Shown here: in pieces, positions 54,171-64,000 of the stretch
How positions within the stretch are numbered: position 1 is the first letter of the stretch
Layout: the number at the start of each line of letters is the position of its first letter
DNA from: Procambarus clarkii
Taxonomy: Eukaryota > Arthropoda > Malacostraca > Decapoda > Cambaridae
DNA: 64,000 nt
Assembly (NCBI RefSeq): GCF_040958095.1
Contig: NC_091209.1
Span: 11,296,895 to 11,360,894, forward strand
Reading direction: 5' to 3'
Notes under the pieces: generated by a model
Told to the model about the DNA's origin: nothing
The model's database searches: none
What the model saw: the letters and a program-made list of their open reading frames with translations, nothing else
Position numbers and translations under genes: made by a program

Positions 54171-54551
54171 CCCGAGTACCGGTCGTGCACCCCGCCAGGA
54201 GCCGAGTACCAGGCTCTCGCGGTACAGGACCACCACCACTCCCCATTTTAGGGTGTCGAACTTTTGTGCGTTTTAGATACCCCAAGTTCAAGGTTTTTAG
54301 GTAAAGTTAAAACACGGAAGCAGTGACGACCACGACACAATACACACCTAAGCACTCTTTCATAAACATTGTGTGTGCTGTTAGTGCAATTGGTCTATGA
54401 TTTTTTGCCAAAACTTTACTACCCCGCTTGTGCAGAGGAGCTATATCTGCAGATCTGTAGTGTCAACCCATTCTCAACACGCGAGAGTTAAGGTAGTACG
54501 CCTATATTCCAGTCTGCATTAATTATATTAACAAGTCAACCAAATAACTTG

Positions 54552-54802
54552 GGGCCAGATTCACGAAAACACTTACGAACCTGTACATCTTTTCTCAATC
54601 TTTGGCGGCTTTGTTTCCAATTTTTTAACAGTTAATGAGCTCCGAAGCACCAGAAGGCTGTTTATAACAATAACAACAGTTGAATGGGAATTTTTCATGT
54701 TTGTAAACTGTTTAATAAATGTAACCAAAGCCGTTAAAGATTGAGGAAAGATGTACACGTTCGTAAGTGCTTGCGTAAGTGCTTTCGTGAATCTGGCCCT
54801 TG
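54552..54802. mobile_element. MITE-1, copy 3
   Basis: GGCCAGATTCACGAAAACAC and the inverted GCTTTCGTGAATCTGGCC. TTGG is found outside both ends. Terminal repeats about 50 bp with a deletion in the left one. Confidence 0.88.
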
Positions 54803-55221
54803 GACTCTGTATACATGCCACCTTCAGGCATACCAGGTACTGGAATCCCTCTTACATAAACCTCCTTCAGGCATGCAAAGTACTGCCACCCATCGTACAC
54901 ACACCACCGTCAGGTAATCACCCAATTAAGATTGTAGACTACTTCATATGTCGTGGCTGCGAAAGACGAAGACATTACACCTCTGACACTCTTAGTGGTG
55001 TCGTCTGACTCATCGGCTGGAGTGTCTGGTGGGCGTCAGTGACCTGGTTGTTGCCACGTCAGAGCTCCGTGTGTCGTCACCACACCCTCATCTGTCTGGC
55101 CCCACCCTCACCTCTCATTAATCCTCCTCCTCCATGTCCCTTCAGACGTCTTCACCCTTTCTCATTACTAAATAACACTTCAAACGATATTTGTGTAACA
55201 AAATCTATTATAGGCCTAATG
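54803..55221. other. No confident feature
   Basis: Two diverged ~55-bp words ('caggcataccaggtactgg', 'caggcatgcaaagtactgcc') suggest an old duplication. Confidence 0.3.
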
Positions 55222-55472
55222 AGGGGCCTCGTAGTCTGGTGGATAGCGCGCAGGACTCGTAATTCTGTGGCGCGGGTTCGATTCCCGCACGAGGCAGAAA
55301 CAAATGGGCAAAGTTTCTTTCACCCTGAATGCCCCTGTTACCTAGCAGTAAATAGGTACCTGGGTGTTAGTCAGCTGTCACGGGCTGCTTCCTGGGGGTG
55401 GAGGCCTGGTCGAGGACCGGGCCGCGGGGACACTAAAGCCCCGAAATCATCTTAAGATAACCTCAAGATAAC
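55222..55472 (+). repeat. SINE-A1 with an intact tRNA-like cloverleaf head
   Basis: Positions 55226-55295 can fold as a tRNA: acceptor GCCTCGT/ACGAGGC, anticodon stem CAGGA/TTCTG with loop CTCGTAA (anticodon position CGT), T arm GCGGG/CCCGC around TTCGATT. The standard SINE-A body and the LINE-A-type tail follow. The long attached body and its twin at 63600 argue for a SINE rather than a working tRNA gene. Confidence 0.9.
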
Positions 55473-56104
55473 AGTGGCGAAGTCAACCACCTTTCATCCA
55501 TAGAATGCTCCCCAGTGGCCCTGGAAGCTGCGAGTAGTCAACTCTAATCCTCTCGAATACTGACCTATAAATCCCCAAAGGCTCGCTAAATTGACGGGCT
55601 ATCACGTTTTCTATTCGTAGGTCCTCATTTAGGTTAGGTTCGGGCACTTTAGTATATTGTTGTTACAAGTGGAGAGGACGTGCCGAGTACTGTATGGCGG
55701 TGCGAGCCACACGGGTGGGTCTTGGGCAGTGTATATCCTAACATACTGAGCCTTACAGTATGGACGATACACCATATTATACTTTGGCAAGAGTAGCAAC
55801 AATATTCTTCACAGAGAGAATCGATAGTTATCGTTTGTTTGCGTGTGAATCGTCGTCGTTGGGAGGGGGGGAGGGGGGGGAGCCGGCTGGGGAAACCGGC
55901 TGGCTGGGATAACTAGTGGGAGGGAGGAGGAGCCGGCTTGAAGAGCCGGTTGTGGCCTCCACTATCATGTTGCTGGGGAATTATATCAAGTTTACAAGGG
56001 TGATGCAGCTATTCTTATTTTCCATTAATTTGCAACCTACTTTACTACGGTTGCTACTCCTGACTGCCGCTACTGCTGCATTTACTTTTATTTTACTATA
56101 CAGC
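55473..56104. other. No confident feature; G-rich patch 55860-55935
   Basis: Repeated GAGCCGGCT words near 55880-55950. Confidence 0.3.
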
Positions 56105-56325
56105 CGTTACCACTGACATTACAGCCGTTACCACTGACATCACAGCCGTTACCACTAACATCACAGCCGTTACCACTGACATCACAGCCGTTACCACTAA
56201 CATCACAGCCGTTACCACTAACATCACAGCTGTTACCACTAACATTACAGCTGTTACCACTAACATTACAGCCGTTACCACTAACATTACAGCCGTTACC
56301 ACTAACATCACAGCTGTAATGTTAT
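56105..56325. repeat. 21-bp minisatellite, ~10 copies
   Basis: Unit ACAGCCGTTACCACTAACAT plus C, with CTGACAT and GCTGTT variants. Being a multiple of 3 it keeps a 7-residue periodic minus frame (VTAVMLV). Confidence 0.95.
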
Positions 56326-56389
56326 TATTGTAGTCATGTCAGGATTTGTAGCAATAATACTAGTAATTACTACTGCTACTAGCATGAGG

Positions 56390-56945
56390 GCAGCAATATT
56401 CCGGGAACATCAACAAAATCACCTAGACTTGAGGCAGAGAGAAATTCACACCAGTTCCTCCATCTATCATCATTCTATTATGCAGGAAGACCCGCACGTC
56501 TATGGGTCACCCAATAAGGTTAGCAGATTTCTAGATGTTACCACTGCTAGGCTTAGGCTCGGCTACAAGTACCTCTGGCAGTTTGTAACATCTGCTGATG
56601 TAGATTTGATTAAATGTAAATTCTGTCAGCAGAACTATTCGCATACTTTGCGTCATTATATAATGGAATGTGAAAATATCGCGGAATTCAGAGATAACAT
56701 CATCAATGGCGTTCAGGAAATGTGTCAGTACTTTGCGTCATTATATAATGGAATGTGAAAATATCGCGGAATTCAGAGATAACATCATCAATGGCGTTCA
56801 GGAAATGTGTCAGTACTTCATTCATAATGATGTTCTGCCGGGAATCTTAGCGAAGTATCCTTGTATAGTGACTTGTGAGCCTCTTGTTGAATCACTTGTG
56901 ATACAAAAGATTATCGATGTGTATATGTATTTGTGTAAGTGATAT
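56390..56945 (+). pseudogene. LINE ORF2 C-terminus with cysteine motif, broken by an 85-bp tandem duplication
   Basis: Reads [60 protein letters not shown]. Then 56645-56729 is repeated exactly at 56730-56814. 85 is not a multiple of 3, so the second copy is out of frame with the first. The true end continues as FIHNDVLPGILAKYPC to a stop near 56941. Related to 17690-18012. Confidence 0.85.
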
Positions 56946-56986
56946 ATATATAATCATTTTATCAAATCACCGCATTCTTTGGGGCA

Positions 56987-57120
56987 CACGACACCCTGCC
57001 TGGCGTCGTTCCCAAGCAGGGCCGACGACACCCTGCCTGGCGTCGTTCCCAAGCAGGGCCGACGACACCCTGCCTGGCGTCGTTCCCAAGCAGGGCCGAC
57101 GACACCCTGCCTGGCGTCCT
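56987..57120. repeat. 37-bp minisatellite, 3.6 copies
   Basis: Unit GACGACACCCTGCCTGGCGT + CGTTCCCAAGCAGGGCC. CCCTGC/GCAGGG are inverted within each unit. Confidence 0.93.
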
Positions 57121-57424
57121 CTCGTACACAACAGCAAGGGCTCTTAATTTCATCTTATCTTCCATACCTCTAAAAGCAGAGGAAACTCAAGTTAAAATCT
57201 TAAGGAGCAGAACCCGTCTCTGGCAAATGAAAACAATGGGTCACCTCAAAGTTCATATATCCTGTATATTGATTTCCTGGTGCCCTTATTTCCCACACAC
57301 GCTATAGTCAGGAGCAAGTGAGCGATCTTCATCAATCTGACTGATGATTGATGAAGATTGAGCCACCCAAGAGCATGAATTGCCAGAAAAGCAAGCAACA
57401 GTGTTGACTGTTAGTATTATGGTG

Positions 57425-57685
57425 GTATATTGTGAGGGGGGGAGGGAGGAGGGGGCCGAGGTGATGTGTGTTAGATCTGGTGAGCGACAAGTGGGGCTTC
57501 TAAGATCAATGATAGGCACCCGGCCAGGGGGGTGGGGGGTAGAGGGGGAAGGGGATAGAGGGGGTAGGGGGTAGAGGGGAAAGGGATAGAGGGGGGAAGG
57601 GATAGAGGGGGAAGGGGATAGAGGGGGTAGGGGGTAGAGGGGAAAGGGATAGAGGGGGAAGGGATAGAGGGGGAAGGGGGGTAGT
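57425..57685. repeat. G/A-rich minisatellite
   Basis: Blocks of ATAGAGGGGGAAGGG and GTAGAGGGGAAAGG; strand-asymmetric purine tract. Confidence 0.88.
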
Positions 57686-57785
57686 GAAAACAGAGGAGGA
57701 ACCAAAAGGGAAACAAATCTATAAGAATCACAACACTTTTCAACGATTCTGAATAAGTATAACACAAAATTGACGCTTACAATTA

Positions 57786-57812
57786 AAAATATATATATAT
57801 CTATATATATAT
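57786..57812. repeat. (AT)n tract
   Basis: Interrupted by TCTA. Confidence 0.85.
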
Positions 57813-57844
57813 TGTTTCATTTCACCGATGTTTCGTTTCATCAA

Positions 57845-57990
57845 AACGTTTCGTTTCACCTGCTGCTTATGTTCATCTAGCTGTAAAACAGGTCGCCGGG
57901 AGTTAGCCAACTGTTGTGGGTTGCACCCTGAGGAAAGTCAGCAGTTGGTCTAGAGGGGACCTCCGCTAAGCCTAAGTTCAGGCTTCTTGT
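57845..57990 (+). repeat. SINE body fragment (9585 type)
   Basis: 'gccgggagttagccaactgt', 'tgtgggttgcaccctgagg', 'aagcctaagttcaggc'. Confidence 0.6.
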
Positions 57991-58288
57991 CCTCGAAAAG
58001 AAGAATTTTTCACTATAATAGAAAATGAGAAATAAATGACCATGGCCATAGGCCTATTAACCCAGCTTTTAAACTAGAGGGTGGGTTAATAGGCCTGGAG
58101 TCACACCTGGAGCGATAACTATCACTATACTAGACTGGTCAGGTGTGAACATTCCCTTGTATACCTGACACACTCTACTCTAAAATGATCACATATTTGC
58201 CTCTCAACAAGAGAATAATCTTAATACACACTACAAACTTAGGTCTAATCTGGTCTCTTAACTTAAGAGATCGAACCAGCGCTCGTTA

Positions 58289-58427
58289 GGTTATCTTGAG
58301 GTTATCTTGAGATGATTTCGGGGCTTTAGTGTCCCCGCGGCCCGGTCCTCGACCAGGCCTCCACCCCCAGGAAGCAGCCCGTGACAGCTGACTAACACCC
58401 AGGTACCTATTTTTACTGCTAATTTTA
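58289..58427 (-). repeat. SINE-A1, head-less copy
   Basis: Tail and part of the body only, breaking off after 'ctatttttactgctaatttt'. Confidence 0.88.
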
Positions 58428-58599
58428 CTGTACTCATTGAGCACTCCCTAATTACCAGCCAGAACAACCAGACATCAATGAGGTAAGGTAAATATCAGGA
58501 AAGAGCGCTAAGCCATTACTACTATACAGCACGTCAGACATCAATGAGCGATGTATATGACGGGGGGAGACATCTCCCGTCAAAACATTCAGCACTTCT

Positions 58600-58735
58600 C
58601 CTGTGCCAGGAAAGCCCACCACGGGCTCACCATAGCCCGTGCTACTGGCCCCGCTCCTGTGCCAGGTAAGTTACGGGCTCACCATAGCCCGTGCTACTTG
58701 GAACTTGTTCCGAGTAGCTGAATCTATAACATCAT
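58600..58735 (+). repeat. 52-bp-family dimer
   Basis: Two units in tandem, then the end 'gaacttgttccgagtagctg' and 'aatctataac'. It has the same ends as the monomers at 38460 and 39515, so the large array at 20200 is an expansion of this unit. Confidence 0.9.
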
Positions 58736-58885
58736 CATCATCTCCCGTCACGCAGGGTGCAGTCGCACCTCCACAGATCTCCAGTATCAGCTCCTGATAC
58801 TGGTAATGGCTCAAAAGGGCCACCACTTACGGGCTACTCATGCCCGTGCCACCTTTTGGGTGACTTCATCTTCAATGAGCCATAC
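58736..58885 (+). repeat. SINE-F, full copy
   Basis: Head 'ctcccgtcacgcagggtgca', 'gctcaaaagggccaccactt', end 'gggtgacttcatcttcaat'. Plus-strand reference for this family. Confidence 0.9.
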
Positions 58886-59225
58886 AATTATCGCTCCGCA
58901 GTAATCACCGAGACAATCCACCACCAGCCCACCCGATCCTCTCGCCCAAAACGTTTACAAATGAAAAGTATTAGAACAAAATTAAAGCACCATAATACTG
59001 ACGTGTATATGCCTCAGCCGCAATAGGTTAGGAGGGTTGCTTGGGTTCGTACGTTTCGGGGTTACAACTGAACAGTTGCATTTGTTACGGAGCAGTAATG
59101 TGCAGGGTCCTGCCGGCTCTCTTGATCTACCACTCCACACAATGCCAACCTCCTAAGTTATCCAGAAACGTACAAACCCAAGCAACCCACCTAACCTGCT
59201 GTGTCCCAGGCATCAAAAAGGTACT

Positions 59226-59400
59226 TATTGAACAAATCCACAAGGGCCGTGACGAGGATTCGAACCTGCGTCCGGGAGCATCCCAGACACTGCCTTAATT
59301 GACTGAGCAGTGTCTGGGATGCTCCCGGACGCAGGTTCGAATCCTCGTCACGGCCCTTGTGGATTTGTTCATTTGATGCATCACGTTAGTGTGATCTCTG
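59226..59400. repeat. Inverted pair of tRNA-like elements, copy 2
   Basis: Same arms as 50457-50628, extended by 'cccagacactgcctta'. The outer word 'gatgcatcacgttagtgtga' follows the right arm, as its inverse precedes the left arm in copy 1. Confidence 0.9.
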
Positions 59401-59999
59401 TGTGTAAGGTACTTATTTGTCAGCCGATACTTGTCATAGTTAAGTCACCATTACGTAACAAACGCGACCTATTAGAAGAGAGGACGGGTTGGTGAGCCAT
59501 GCTGCAGGAATTCTCAGGTGGCCGGTCACACCTGGGACTTAATGTCTCTCCCTAGATGTTACTCACCATGATGTGGCCATTTAACTCCTCCGGTGAAGTG
59601 CACCTGTGTACCCGGTATATTACGCACCTTTGGACATTGAAATCACGTCTTTTTTGACGTTGTGGAGTCTTCACTCGAGATCTGAGGATTCTAGGAAATA
59701 TTGACAGCCATCTCCACAATGCGCGATACACCATGCTATCACCCCATCCAATACCACGTCTTGGTCACCAACGTACCAATTTCAACCTACTATTAAAAGT
59801 TGCCACTCAAAAAAAATCCGTTTTCTATATATCGATTGTTTTGGTTAGATACGTTGCTTGGGCTCGAACGTTTCTGGTTACGACGGATTTTGTACGTTGT
59901 GGCACACGAGCACACAGGCTGGCTAACCCCCTTATTGTAGCAGGTGGACCTGGTGTCCCACACCCTCTTCACCCCTACAGTACTGACCACGATGTTGAC
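59401..59999. other. No confident feature
   Basis: 'cgttgcttgggctcgaacgt' near 59852 and 'gggttgcttgggttcgtacg' near 59035 are two versions of one short word. No element delimited. Confidence 0.3.
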
Positions 60000-60068
60000 C
60001 AGACCACACACTAGAAGTTGAAGGGACGACGACGTTTCGGTCCGTCCTGGACCATTCTCAAGTCGATC
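60000..60068 (+). repeat. 'GACGTTTCGGTCCGTCC' short repeat
   Basis: 'cacacactagaagttgaagg' to 'accattctcaagtcgatctg'. 'ctgaccacgat' flanks both sides (59983 and 60067), a likely target duplication. Confidence 0.88.
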
Positions 60069-60084
60069 TGACCACGATCCTCAA

Positions 60085-60245
60085 CCAGGCACACGGGAGA
60101 CATCTCCCGTCACGCAGGGTACAGTCGCACCTCCTGGTTGATTCCTGGTTGATGGGGTTCTGGGAGTAGTTCTACTCCCCAAGCCCGGCCCAAGGCCAGG
60201 CTTGACTTGTGAGAGTTTGGTCCACCAGGCTGTTGCTTGGAGCGA
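60085..60245 (-). repeat. SINE-F scrap and LINE-B 3' end
   Basis: 60090-60133 is the SINE-F head. From 60140 on: 'ggttgatggggttctgggag', 'ccaagcccggcccaaggcca', 'gttgcttggagcgac' (LINE-B). Confidence 0.8.
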
Positions 60246-61133
60246 CTACCTTGAGGCTACCTTGAGGTGCTTCCGGGGCTTAGTGTCCCCGCGGCCCGGT
60301 CGTCGACCAGGCCTCCTGGTTGCTGGACTGATCAACCAGGCTGTTAGACGCGGCTGCTCGCAGCCTGACGTATGAGTCACAGCCTGGTTGGTCAGGTATC
60401 CTTTGGAGGTGCTTATCCAGTTCTCTCTTGAACACTGTGAGGGGTTTGCCAGTTATGCCCCTTATGTGTAGTGGAAGCGTGTTGAACAGTCTCGGGCCTC
60501 TGATGTTGATAGAGTTCTCTCTCAGAGTACCTGTTGCACCTCTGCTTTTCAACGGGGGTATTCTGCACATCCTGCCATGTCTTCTGGTCTCATGTGGTGT
60601 TATTTCTGTGTGCAGGTTTGGGACCAGCCCCTCAATTATTTTCCACGTGTAAATTATTATGTATCTCTCCCGCCTGCGCTCAAGGGAGTACAGATTTAGG
60701 CTCTTTAGTCGGTCCCAGTAATTTAGATGTTTTACTGAGTGGATTCTAGCAGTAAAGGATCTCTGCACGCTCTCTAGGTCAGCAATTTCTCCAGCTTTGA
60801 AAGGGGCTGTCATTGTGCAGCAGTACTCCACTCTAGATAGCACAAGCGTTTTGAAAAGTATCATCATCGGTATAGCATCTCTAGTGTGAAAAGTTCTTGT
60901 TATCCAACCTGTCATTTTTCTTGCAGTTGTGACGGCTACTTTATTGTGTTCTTTAAAGGTAAGGTCTTCCGACATGAGTACACCCAGGTCCTTTACATTG
61001 CCTTTTCGTTCTATGTTATGATTTGCCTGCGTTTTGTACGTGGTTTCTGTTTTTATATTTTCAATTTTTCCGTAGCGCATGAGCTGAAACTTATCCTCGT
61101 TGAATACCATATTATTTTCTGTAGCCCATAGAA
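60246..61133 (-). pseudogene. LINE-A, 5'-truncated ORF2 C-terminal half with 3' end
   Basis: Open for 276 codons (61110-60280) and further upstream to about 61133. It begins just after the RT core (WATENNMVFNEDKFQLMRYG), then [71 protein letters not shown] and [17 protein letters not shown]. Unusually undamaged for this window, so a recent insertion. Family function: ORF2 of a non-LTR retrotransposon. No RT catalytic blocks, so not autonomous. Inserted inside LINE-B: its left flank 'gcttggagcgac' and right flank 'ggcgacccgcaggcctac' rejoin LINE-B sequence. Confidence 0.92.
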
Positions 61134-61149
61134 AGGCCTATGCCTATGT

Positions 61150-61335
61150 ATGTAGGCCTAGGCGACCCGCAGGCCTACATACCCACCACAGCCCGGTTGG
61201 TCCGGCACTCCTTGGAGGGCTCCACAGATCTCCAATATCAGCTCTTGATACTAGTAATGGCTCAAAAGGGCCACCACTTACGGGCTATTCATGGCCGTGC
61301 CACCTTTTGGGTGGCCTAATCTTCATCATCATCAA
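61150..61335 (+). repeat. LINE-B continuation (61150-61214) and SINE-F (61215-61335)
   Basis: 'cgcaggcctacatacccacc' and 'acagcccggttggtccggca' resume LINE-B. 'agatctccaatatcagctct' to 'gtggcctaatcttcatcatc' is SINE-F. Confidence 0.85.
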
Positions 61336-61518
61336 CCAAGCAAGCCATCCCTCAAAACTGACAGCGCCTGACAGCAAATTATTGGTGCAGGGTACAGAAT
61401 GGTCTCTTGTATCCAAGCACGTTCATGTTTCGTAGCATTGCAATACTCTAAATCACAACAGGTGAGGAACAGCAATTATACAACGTATACACAGCGTATA
61501 GTTACTGGGCCTAAATAA

Positions 61519-61622
61519 GGGGTTATCTTGGGAGGTTATCTTGGGATGATTTCGGGGCTTAGGGTCCCCGTGGCCCGGTCCTCGACCAGGCCTCCACGGC
61601 CTGGTCGAGGGAGGCCTGGGCC
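61519..61622 (-). repeat. SINE-A1 tail, rearranged
   Basis: TTATCTTGG repeats, 'ggcttagggtccccgtggcc', then a short inverted copy of 'ggcctggtcgagg'. Confidence 0.8.
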
Positions 61623-62110
61623 TAAAAACAAATGTAGGCAACAAATAAAGCAAAATTATTTTCTTCATTAAAATAAAGGTTGTCGAGTTGGAAAGTGTAG
61701 AAATTTACAGTGAAGTACAGCAGTGATTATATCTAGGGAACTTGTGGTTGATTTATTTACTACACAAGCCGAGATATGAAGATTAAGGTGATGATTACTT
61801 GTAGTCGACAAGTCTCTCCTCTCAGTCGAAATGACTGAAATGAAAATTTTAAGTCACCTAATGAAATCTAACTGAAATATACATGAGAATACATTTTGAC
61901 GTAGACGGGGTGAGAGAACTTTACTTAGTTCCGTAAGTAACTAAACTTAAATAGTAGAGAGAACTTTACTGTTTAATATTAATAGTCATTATTATTAATA
62001 TATTTTAATACAACGGTTTCGACTATTCCTGCTAAAGGCAACTGTAATTCCGTCCAGCAAGACAGTAATAATTAATGTGGGCAGGGTGATGCGTGTATGA
62101 GCAGTGGGCA
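61623..62110. other. AT-rich DNA without recognised feature
   Basis: Nothing beyond AT-rich text. Confidence 0.35.
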
Positions 62111-62205
62111 GCAGGCTGTACCTAGGGTGGGCGGAGAGAGGGGGGCATGCTTGTAGTGGGCAGCAGGCTGTACCTAGGGTGGGCGGAGAGAGGGGGGCAT
62201 GTAGG
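62103..62205. repeat. Tandem duplication of ~51 bp
   Basis: 'gtgggcagcaggctgtacct' and 'agggtgggcggagagagggg' occur twice at a spacing of about 51 bp. Confidence 0.85.
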
Positions 62206-62378
62206 GGATACACTTGTAGTACTACAAGTGTATCTTGTACTGGGCAGCAGGGTGGGTTTCAGGCGAGCAGAGGTGCACGCTTGTGAGTAAACTGCACCTA
62301 CTCTCAAGAAGCAGCAGCTTGTGAGTGGACGTTCACGGCAGTGTTCATGTTCTGATATATTGGTAGGCGAGCTGGATA

Positions 62379-62379
<1 letters not shown>

Positions 62380-62465
<86 letters not shown>
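62380..62465. repeat. (CA)n microsatellite
   Basis: About 42 dinucleotides. Confidence 0.97.
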
Positions 62466-62467
<2 letters not shown>

Positions 62468-63039
62468 TGGGCCTTGTGGGTGGAATGCCGTTCATGTAGG
62501 TTGGACAGGTGTTAGGTAATCAACACACACCCCTCTACGTTTAACTGTCAGCGGCAGGTGTTGCCCGGTACCTTCCTTCTCACTCTTTCGTGGCTCGCTC
62601 TCACTCCCGTCCCCTACCTATCCTCCCCATACCGACCCCTCGCTACGTATCTGCTTCTACCTACCTCTTATCACGTCTTATCACCTGGCCTTCCTGGGTC
62701 ATGAGCCACCTCAGAGCATCGGTACTGGCCCACCTCACTAGCCCAGAATTCTCAAATATGACACAAATATACTCCATTCCCTGTACTCAGGGACAGGAGG
62801 CTTGTGACACCAACCTATTGTCATCAGAATACAACCCACAACAGTTGTCTAGCCCCTGGATAACTATTTATTGATATATAAACAGGGGCATAAGATGAAC
62901 TTGTTAAGTTCAGTATCTCCTCAAGTATCTCCCATTACTGGGAGATACTTGAGGCGGTATATGAGAGAAATACTTCAGGAGAGTTGTGAGGAAACGGTAG
63001 AAAGAGTGTTGTTAGCGTAGATGTAGTACTGATGAAGTT
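62466..63039. other. No confident feature; short hairpin at 62920-62955
   Basis: 'ctcaagtatctcccattact' followed by GGGAGATACTTGAG forms a 14-bp stem around a very short loop. Confidence 0.4.
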
Positions 63040-63296
63040 TATGTAGGGCATACGTAAATCTGTATTTATGTATTTACGTATGTAGGTTAGCTTAGCATTT
63101 TAAAAGCACCAAATCACCTTCTGTGGTTGAGTGTTCAATAAACCCTTGAACTATATGTTTAACCCATCTCTAACCCTGTCCATGGAGGACAGAACAAAAT
63201 GTATATATGCTGGTTAGCATTGTAAATGTGTGGGCCACGTTTGTGGTAGAAAATAATAAAAATTAAAAAAAAAAATAAAAAAAAAAAAAAAAAAAC
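63040..63296 (+). repeat. LINE-F 3' end with poly(A)
   Basis: 'gtccatggaggacagaacaa', 'gctggttagcattgtaaatg', 'ggccacgtttgtggtag', then an A-rich tail (63256-63295). Similar words lie at 19202-19460 and 45990-46050. Confidence 0.65.
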
Positions 63297-63599
63297 TGAT
63301 GAAGTGAGAGAGTGGGTGGCGAGGGACATTGTGATTAGACATGAGCGTTGGATTTGTTATACTGTATGTCTGATAGCAGTGTGTTGGGCTTGGCGAGAAT
63401 GGTGGTGGTGACGAGTGACTGCTTGTATCATGGTGGTGATGCGGGTGATGTATTATGTATGGTCCCTACATAGTAACATAGGTGAGGGATCGTTCACTAT
63501 TGGCAGGATCCCATCTTTCAAATCAAGTGTACCCCAGTGGGCACAATATTCTATGTAACGTCGATTCAGCGCTGAATTAGCGTTTTTCTTTGATACTGT

Positions 63600-63841
63600 G
63601 CCCGGCCTCGTAGCCTGGTGGATAGCGCGCAGGACTCTTAATTCTGTGGCGCGGGTTCGATTCCCGCACGAGGCAGAAACAAATGGGCAAAGTTTCTTTC
63701 ACCCTAAATGCCCCTGTTATCTAGCAGTAAATAGGTACCTGTGAGTTAGTCAGCTGTCACGGGCTGCTTCCTGGGGGTGGAGGCCTGGTCGAGGACCGGG
63801 CCGCGGGGACACTAAAGCCCCGAAATCATCTCAAGATAACC
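63600..63841 (+). repeat. SINE-A1, full copy with tRNA-like head
   Basis: Head 63605-63674 is like that at 55226 but has CTCTTAA in the anticodon loop (CTT at the anticodon position). Body and tail are nearly identical to 55222-55472. Confidence 0.92.
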
Positions 63842-64000
63842 GTATCACCGATGCTGCCCAGCTTCCACCTTTCCCTGTCGTTAACTACCCCGAATCAAGC
63901 CACAAGTATTAAGAGTATGACCAGCAGCGTCGGTGTACAAGAACCCACCACAGAGCACAAGGCACGTCTGTGTGCTTGTGGGAAGCGGCGACCTTCATGG

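Noticed and set aside
55226..55295. Functional tRNA gene
   Set aside because: Fold is good, but a conserved SINE body and tail follow directly and a near-identical copy with another anticodon lies at 63605.

Overview
The window looks like nuclear DNA of a decapod crustacean, most likely a crayfish- or lobster-type genome. The evidence is a conserved animal gene with short exons and long introns, an arthropod-like protein sequence, very abundant (CA)n, and a dense mix of non-LTR retrotransposon (LINE) remnants, tRNA-headed SINEs, fold-back elements and minisatellites. The species cannot be fixed from the sequence alone. Nothing here is prokaryotic.

One protein-coding gene can be reconstructed with confidence: a GIPC-family PDZ adaptor (Drosophila kermit type) on the minus strand. 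Six coding exons are visible, in transcript order: 32017-31921, 27566-27433, 10676-10538, 7559-7450, 7324-7243 and 3448-3288 (stop included). They join in frame through AG/GT splice sites to 240 codons. These cover the end of the GH1 domain, the whole PDZ domain, the linker and the C-terminal GH2 domain. Roughly the first 80-100 residues, with the start codon, were not found and probably lie in exon(s) beyond position 64000, or in sequence above 32 kb that I failed to recognise.

Layout. Positions 1-11 kb are AT-rich, hold the four 3' exons and carry relatively few repeats: a LINE RNase H scrap at the left edge, a 380-bp hairpin element, a decayed reverse transcriptase, a deleted Tigger-like transposon and two SINEs. 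From about 11 kb to 32 kb, mostly inside the 16.8-kb and 4.4-kb introns, the DNA is GC-richer and packed with minisatellites (units of 16-52 bp) and LINE/SINE insertions, often nested. The 97-bp exon at 31.9-32.0 kb sits between a 48-copy array of a 22-bp unit and a 25-copy array of a 32-bp unit. Both arrays can be traced to the 3' tail of one LINE family. From 32 kb to 64 kb (upstream of the visible exons, so 5' intron or intergenic) no further gene was recognised. That part holds more arrays (the largest is 1.4 kb of a 25-bp unit), a 790-bp palindrome, LINE 3' fragments of several families and full-length SINEs.

The most informative repeat biology is modular. One tRNA-headed SINE body occurs with two different 3' tails, and each tail matches the 3' end of a different LINE in the same window. 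Several tandem arrays appear to have grown inside retroposon 3' tails. One 52-bp array repeats a hairpin plus a consensus 5' splice site 14 times. For convenience LINE groups are called A-H and SINE groups A-F here; these are local labels, not database names.
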